NCBI GenBank assembly: GCA_029263945.1
Contig: JARIDM010000115.1
Location: 1 to 8,992 of the forward strand
Source of the DNA: Sporosarcina sp.
Lineage (GTDB): Bacteria > Bacillota > Bacilli > Bacillales_A > Planococcaceae
Direction: 5' to 3'
DNA: 8,992 nt
The position numbers and the translations under genes are program-made. The notes under the pieces were generated by a model that saw only the letters and a program-made list of their open reading frames with translations, had not been told where the DNA came from and searched no databases. This document shows, one piece after another, positions 5,896 to 8,992 of the stretch (position 1 is its first letter; every line of letters starts with the position of its first letter).

Positions 5896-7035
5896 ATGAA
5901 TTTTGACCTTACAGAAGAACAGCAAATGATTAAAGATATGATTCGATCATTTGCGTCTGAAAAGGTAGCACCAGGGGCGATTGAGCGTGACCGAACAAAA
6001 GCATTTCCGAAAGAAATTTTCGAAATGCTTTCTGAAATGGGCATGATGGGGCTGCCTTTTTCTGAAGAATTTGGGGGAAGCGGAGCAGATACGATAAGCT
6101 TTGCGATTGTAACAGAAGAGTTAAGTCGGGCATGTGCATCTACTGGAATTACGTATTCTGCGCATATTTCGCTTGGGGGAGCGCCGCTTAACTTATTTGG
6201 AACAGAAGCACAAAAGAAAACGTATTTAACAGCGATTTGTAAGGGAGAGTCATTTGGCGCATTTGGACTTACTGAGCCCAATGCAGGATCTGACGCTGGA
6301 GGTACGCAGACAACCGCAAAAGAAGACGGCGATGATTTTATTATTAACGGGGCTAAAGTATATATTACAAATGCGAGCTATGCAAAGACACTGGCCATTA
6401 CAGCGATTACAGGTTTAACAGATGGTAAAAAGGAAATCAGTGCAATTCTCGTACCAACAGACACAGAAGGTTTTAAAATTATTGATAACTATGAGAAAAT
6501 GGGGCTCAATGCGTCAAATACAACTGAACTTGTCTTCGATAACGTCCGTGTGCCAAAAGAGAATCTACTTGGAAGGCGCGGGGATGGCTTTAAACAGTTT
6601 CTAGTCACGCTAGACGGCGGTAGGATAGGCATTGGTGCGATGGCTGTAGGAATTGCGCAGGCGGCGTTTGATCGGGCTTTGAATTATGCGAAAGAACGCA
6701 AGCAATTTGGGAAAACGCTATCAGAATTCCAAGTGACGCAGTTTAAATTGGCGGATATGGCTATGAAAATAGAACTTGCACGAAATATGGTCTATAAAGC
6801 GGCTTGGTTAAAGGACGAAGGACGGCCGTTTACGAAGGAAGCTGCCATGTGTAAATTATATGCATCTGAAATTGCGATGGAGATTGCAAATGAGGCGATA
6901 CAAATACATGGTGGCTATGGTTATATGAAAGAATATGAGGTTGAGCGTTACTTGCGTGATGCAAAACTTCTTGAAATTGGTGAGGGGACATCTGAAGTGC
7001 AAAGAATGGTAATCGCTAGACTCATCGGCTGTTAA
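5896..7035 (+). CDS. Acyl-CoA dehydrogenase (AcdA/MmgC-like, short- or branched-chain type)
   Basis: A 379-residue FAD flavoenzyme, the same length as B. subtilis AcdA and MmgC, and closer to AcdA by eye (shared MNF.L.EE..MI start and CASTG.T.SAHISL). It oxidises acyl-CoA to trans-2-enoyl-CoA, passing electrons to electron-transfer flavoprotein. The N-terminal helical domain covers about 1-120. The first family signature, FGLTEPNAGSDAGG, is at about 123-136, and the mid beta domain runs to about 225. The second signature, QFGKTLSEFQVTQFKLADM, is at about 270-288. The C-terminal motif RDAKLLEIGEGTSEVQR holds the likely catalytic base, Glu at about 363; the usual Tyr before it is Gly. ATG 5896 follows AAGGGG (5881-5886); an in-frame ATG at 5878 precedes that site. 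Chain-length specificity is not readable. No other beta-oxidation gene is adjacent, and the cre site suggests expression when sugar is scarce. Confidence 0.92.
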   Translation: MNFDLTEEQQMIKDMIRSFASEKVAPGAIERDRTKAFPKEIFEMLSEMGMMGLPFSEEFGGSGADTISFAIVTEELSRACASTGITYSAHISLGGAPLNLFGTEAQKKTYLTAICKGESFGAFGLTEPNAGSDAGGTQTTAKEDGDDFIINGAKVYITNASYAKTLAITAITGLTDGKKEISAILVPTDTEGFKIIDNYEKMGLNASNTTELVFDNVRVPKENLLGRRGDGFKQFLVTLDGGRIGIGAMAVGIAQAAFDRALNYAKERKQFGKTLSEFQVTQFKLADMAMKIELARNMVYKAAWLKDEGRPFTKEAAMCKLYASEIAMEIANEAIQIHGGYGYMKEYEVERYLRDAKLLEIGEGTSEVQRMVIARLIGC

Positions 7036-7159
7036 TCGCGTCGATTTTATCATTGCTTACGCTGATTATATCCAGGCGACACATCGTTTAATGAAAATTC
7101 AGCACAATCTTGCTTATGGGTCGTGTTGAGCTAACCTCATCATGAGATATTCGTTGAAC

Positions 7160-7187
7160 TGTGAACTTTTAAGTCGAAAACTTCACA
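7160..7187. repeat. Imperfect 11-bp inverted repeat upstream of cccA
   Basis: TGTGAACTTTT (7160-7170) and AAAACTTCACA (7177-7187) pair at 10 of 11 positions around a 6-nt centre. It lies about 115-140 nt before cccA and has no T tract. The TGTGAA/TTCACA ends resemble half-sites of redox regulators (Fnr, Rex, ResD), but the spacing does not fit Fnr or Rex. Confidence 0.45.
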
Positions 7188-7231
7188 AAAACAGAAGAAT
7201 TTCTTTAAATCTCTTTCAGTTTCAGTACAGA

Positions 7232-7269
7232 TACAGTACAATATTAGTTGTATACTGTAATTATTACAG
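7232..7269. promoter_or_regulatory. Operator-like overlapping palindromes before cccA, including a 7-1-7 box
   Basis: CTGTAAT-T-ATTACAG (7255-7269) is a perfect 15-bp palindrome in the 7-1-7 layout of Fur-family boxes, with the TAATnATTA core shared by Fur, PerR and Zur sites. Overlapping it, TACAGTA (7232-7238) pairs with TACTGTA (7253-7259). Possible -10 boxes, TACAAT (7237-7242) and TATACT (7251-7256), lie inside the region, though neither has a good -35. The layout suggests repressor control of cccA initiation. The regulator is unknown. Confidence 0.5.
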
Positions 7270-7299
7270 AATTTAATTTTGTTGAAGGAGGTTAATTCA

Positions 7300-7653
7300 A
7301 TGGGTAAAAATCCAATAGTACCTTTTCTCCTAATTATGGCATTAGGAATTGGCCTTATTTTCTTCATGTCGCTTTATGGACTTGATCAAAAAGCAGAGAT
7401 TGCCGATGTGGATTCTGATGAACCAGAAGTTACAGAAGAGTTTGATGGTGAATCGGTTGCACAAGGTAAATGTATCGCTTGTCACGGTGGTGACCTAGAA
7501 GGTGCGAGTGCTCCAAAATTAGTTGGAACAGATTTGTCTAAAGAGGACCTTGTAGATATCATTAAAAATGGTACAGATGGCGGAATGCCAGCTGGACTTA
7601 TTCCAGATGGCGATTTAGACGCAATGGCAGACTACATTTTATCTCTTGAATAA
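7300..7653 (+). CDS. cccA: Membrane-anchored cytochrome c550
   Basis: A 117-residue protein matching B. subtilis CccA (120 residues) in layout and sequence. Residues 5-28 (PIVPFLLIMALGIGLIFFMS...) form one uncleaved N-terminal membrane anchor. An acidic linker at about 29-50 follows, then a class I cytochrome c domain. The haem-attachment motif CIACH spans 58-62, with H62 the proximal ligand. M96 in GGMPAGLIP is the probable distal ligand. The domain faces the outside of the cytoplasmic membrane and carries electrons within the respiratory chain, from the bc complex toward cytochrome oxidase. Haem is attached outside by the ResBC system in Bacillus. ATG 7300 follows AAGGAGGT (7285-7292) by 7 nt. 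The gene is monocistronic: its own upstream operator-like region on the left and a strong terminator on the right. Confidence 0.95.
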   Translation: MGKNPIVPFLLIMALGIGLIFFMSLYGLDQKAEIADVDSDEPEVTEEFDGESVAQGKCIACHGGDLEGASAPKLVGTDLSKEDLVDIIKNGTDGGMPAGLIPDGDLDAMADYILSLE

Positions 7654-7667
7654 TCTATGTATTGATG

Positions 7668-7713
7668 AAAGCCATCTGGCGACAGGAATTTTCTGTTGAT
7701 AGATGGCTTTTTT
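7668..7713 (+). terminator. Intrinsic terminator of cccA
   Basis: AAAGCCATCT (7668-7677) and AGATGGCTTT (7701-7710) form a perfect 10-bp stem. An inner ACAG/CTGT pairing caps it, and a six-T run ends at 7713. It lies 15 nt after the cccA stop. Confidence 0.92.
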
Positions 7714-7762
7714 CTATCACTCGTTAAAGCTAGTTAATTGGGGAAGAAAGTAGGGTTTGGTG

Positions 7763-8458
7763 TTGAATATACAATTATCAGAAAGACTTCATAAAGTTGC
7801 CTCTTTTGTTCGGGAAGGTGCAATCGTAGCTGACATTGGAAGTGACCACGCGTACTTACCCGTCTATCTCGTACAACAAGGGAAAGTGGAAAAAGCAATT
7901 GCAGGAGAGGTGGTTGTCGGTCCGTTTGAATCAGCTGTAAAAAATGTTAAACGGCACGGACTTACAAGTTCTATTACAGTTCGACTGGCAAGCGGGTTAG
8001 CCGCAATTGAAGAGAGCGACGGTGTAGATACGGTTACGATTGCTGGGATGGGTGGATCGTTAATTGCCTCTATCTTAGAAGAGGGCAAACACTCATTAGG
8101 AAAAGTGCGACGCATTATTACGCAACCGAATATTCATGCACAAGCAATTCGTGAATGGGCGACTATAAATGGTTGGATGTTGTCCAATGAGCATATTTTA
8201 AAAGAAGACGGGAAGATTTATGAAATTTTAGTTCTTGAGAGAGGACAAGTTGTCTATGATGAACGCGCACTATTATTAGGCCCTATCTTAATGAAAGAAA
8301 AGTCGCCTATATTCCTTGAGAAGTGGACAAATGAATGTGCACAATTGAAAGACGTTCTTCGTTCGATTGAAGAAGCAATTGAAACAGCTGAAATCATTAA
8401 GAAAAAAGAGCAATTGATGCGGCGTATTCGCATCGTAGGAGAGGTGCTTAAATTATGA
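7763..8458 (+). CDS. trmK: tRNA (adenine(22)-N1)-methyltransferase TrmK
   Basis: A 231-residue SAM-dependent methyltransferase of the TrmK (YqfN, COG2384) family, which methylates N1 of adenine 22 in the D-loop of certain tRNAs. SAM-binding motif I is DIGSDHAYLP (about 24-33). TVTIAGMGGSLI carries the AGMGG loop (about 94-98), and ITQPNIHAQAIREW follows from about 119; these are the family hallmarks. The C-terminal 45 residues are charged and helical, matching the coiled-coil domain of the B. subtilis enzyme. No ATG is available at the N terminus. TTG 7763 is preferred because AGGG (7752-7755) lies 7 nt upstream and MNIQLSERL then aligns with the B. subtilis start; TTG 7757 and GTG 7760 remain possible. 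I see no clear promoter in the 50 bp after the cccA terminator. The stop overlaps the next start (ATGA), so translation is probably coupled. Confidence 0.93.
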   Translation: MNIQLSERLHKVASFVREGAIVADIGSDHAYLPVYLVQQGKVEKAIAGEVVVGPFESAVKNVKRHGLTSSITVRLASGLAAIEESDGVDTVTIAGMGGSLIASILEEGKHSLGKVRRIITQPNIHAQAIREWATINGWMLSNEHILKEDGKIYEILVLERGQVVYDERALLLGPILMKEKSPIFLEKWTNECAQLKDVLRSIEEAIETAEIIKKKEQLMRRIRIVGEVLKL

Positions 8459-8992
8459 AGAAAGTGAATGGACATGAAATCATTGAACTTTTTGAAAAGT
8501 GGTCTCCAAAGCGCTATGCATTAGAAGGAGATCCTGTGGGTCTACATGTCGGGCAACTTAACCGAACTACTGAAAATGTACTGGTGACACTGGATGTAAA
8601 TGAACCAGTAGTGGATGAAGCGATTCAAAAAGGTGCGAATCTTATTCTCGCGCATCATCCGCCGATATTTCGACCGTTGAAGCGTATTGCGACAGATACA
8701 CCGCAAGGTAGAATGTTTGAGAAGTGTATTAAGCACGATATATCGATTTATGCAGCGCATACGAATTTAGATGTGGCGACAGGCGGCGTAAACGATATGC
8801 TTGCTGAATGCCTTGAACTCAAAGAGACTCAGGTTCTTGAAAATACGTACGCTGATTCTTTATATAAGCTGATTGTCTTTAGCCCCGTTACGCATTCTAA
8901 AGAAATTCGTGCAGCGCTGGCTGAGAGTGGTGCAGGCGCAATCGGAGACTATAAAAACTGTAGTTTTACGTCTGTTGGGCAAGGGCGATTTA
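8455..8992 (+). CDS. yqfO: Nif3/YqfO family metal-binding protein (5' part; runs off the window)
   Basis: The frame stays open from ATG 8455 to the window end (179 codons). The product is the N-terminal half of a Nif3-like (DUF34) protein; B. subtilis YqfO has about 373 residues. Dinuclear-metal ligands of the family are visible: H67 and H68 in AHHPPIF, then H102 and D106 in AHTNLD. The opening GDPVGLHVG is also conserved. From about residue 133 (LYKLIVFSPVTHSKEIRAAL, then GAGAIGDYKNCSF) comes the inserted CutA/PII-like domain that separates the two halves of the Nif3 fold in Bacillales proteins. The biochemical role of the family is unsettled, and the database label 'GTP cyclohydrolase I type 2' is not well founded. 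GAGGTG (8441-8446) lies 8 nt upstream. The gene overlaps trmK by 4 nt, a pairing widely kept in Firmicutes. Confidence 0.93.
   Translation, partial: MKKVNGHEIIELFEKWSPKRYALEGDPVGLHVGQLNRTTENVLVTLDVNEPVVDEAIQKGANLILAHHPPIFRPLKRIATDTPQGRMFEKCIKHDISIYAAHTNLDVATGGVNDMLAECLELKETQVLENTYADSLYKLIVFSPVTHSKEIRAALAESGAGAIGDYKNCSFTSVGQGRF

Noticed and set aside
7036..7146. Terminator for the acyl-CoA dehydrogenase gene
   Set aside because: TTCAGCAC/GTGTTGAG (7098-7105, 7123-7130) can pair with G-U help, and CTCATCATGAG follows, but there is no T tract; too weak to call.
7714..7762. Promoter for trmK in the spacer after the cccA terminator
   Set aside because: TTGATA (7696-7701) has no -10 at a workable distance, and no other hexamer pair was convincing.

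Overview
The window reads as a low-GC Gram-positive chromosome of the order Bacillales. The gene block ccpN-yqfL-dnaG-sigA-(...)-cccA-trmK-yqfO matches the Bacillus subtilis sigA neighbourhood. Shine-Dalgarno sites are strong (AGAAGGAGG type), a glycine T-box leader is present, and a catabolite-response element matches the consensus at every fixed position. Differences from B. subtilis suggest a more distant Bacillales lineage, perhaps Planococcaceae/Caryophanaceae, but I cannot fix the genus. These are no yqxD between yqfL and dnaG, an extra membrane protein and acyl-CoA dehydrogenase between sigA and cccA, and a divergent T-box beside ccpN.

Layout. Bases 1 to about 260 hold the minus-strand leader of a gene lying left of the window. 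It is a T-box with a GGC (glycine) specifier, so the gene is probably a glycyl-tRNA synthetase. Its possible distal promoter is back to back with the ccpN promoter. Then follow, all on the plus strand: ccpN-yqfL (repressor of gluconeogenic genes and its kinase-like partner), closed by a terminator at 1854-1893; a 335-bp non-coding stretch with an extended -10 promoter and a sigma-H-like promoter; dnaG-sigA (primase and primary sigma factor), closed by a terminator at 5188-5216; a five-helix membrane protein of unknown function, with its likely promoter inside the 3' end of sigA; an acyl-CoA dehydrogenase behind a promoter that lies on a 13-bp perfect inverted repeat and is followed by a cre site; cccA (membrane-anchored cytochrome c550) with an operator-like palindrome upstream and a terminator at 7668-7713; and the overlapping pair trmK-yqfO, the latter running off the right end.

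Function. The left half joins carbon-flux control (CcpN/YqfL) to the macromolecular-synthesis operon (primase, sigma factor). The right half holds catabolic and respiratory genes (acyl-CoA dehydrogenase, cytochrome c550) and a conserved tRNA-modification/Nif3 pair. CcpN and the CcpA site at the dehydrogenase suggest that both ends of the window respond to carbon supply, by separate routes.

Nothing here is clearly a new defence, mobile or biosynthetic system. The most interesting signals are regulatory: the divergent T-box, the dehydrogenase promoter dyad plus cre, the 7-1-7 palindrome before cccA, and the promoter abutting the sigA terminator. I used no database; identifications rest on remembered family sequences and visible motifs.
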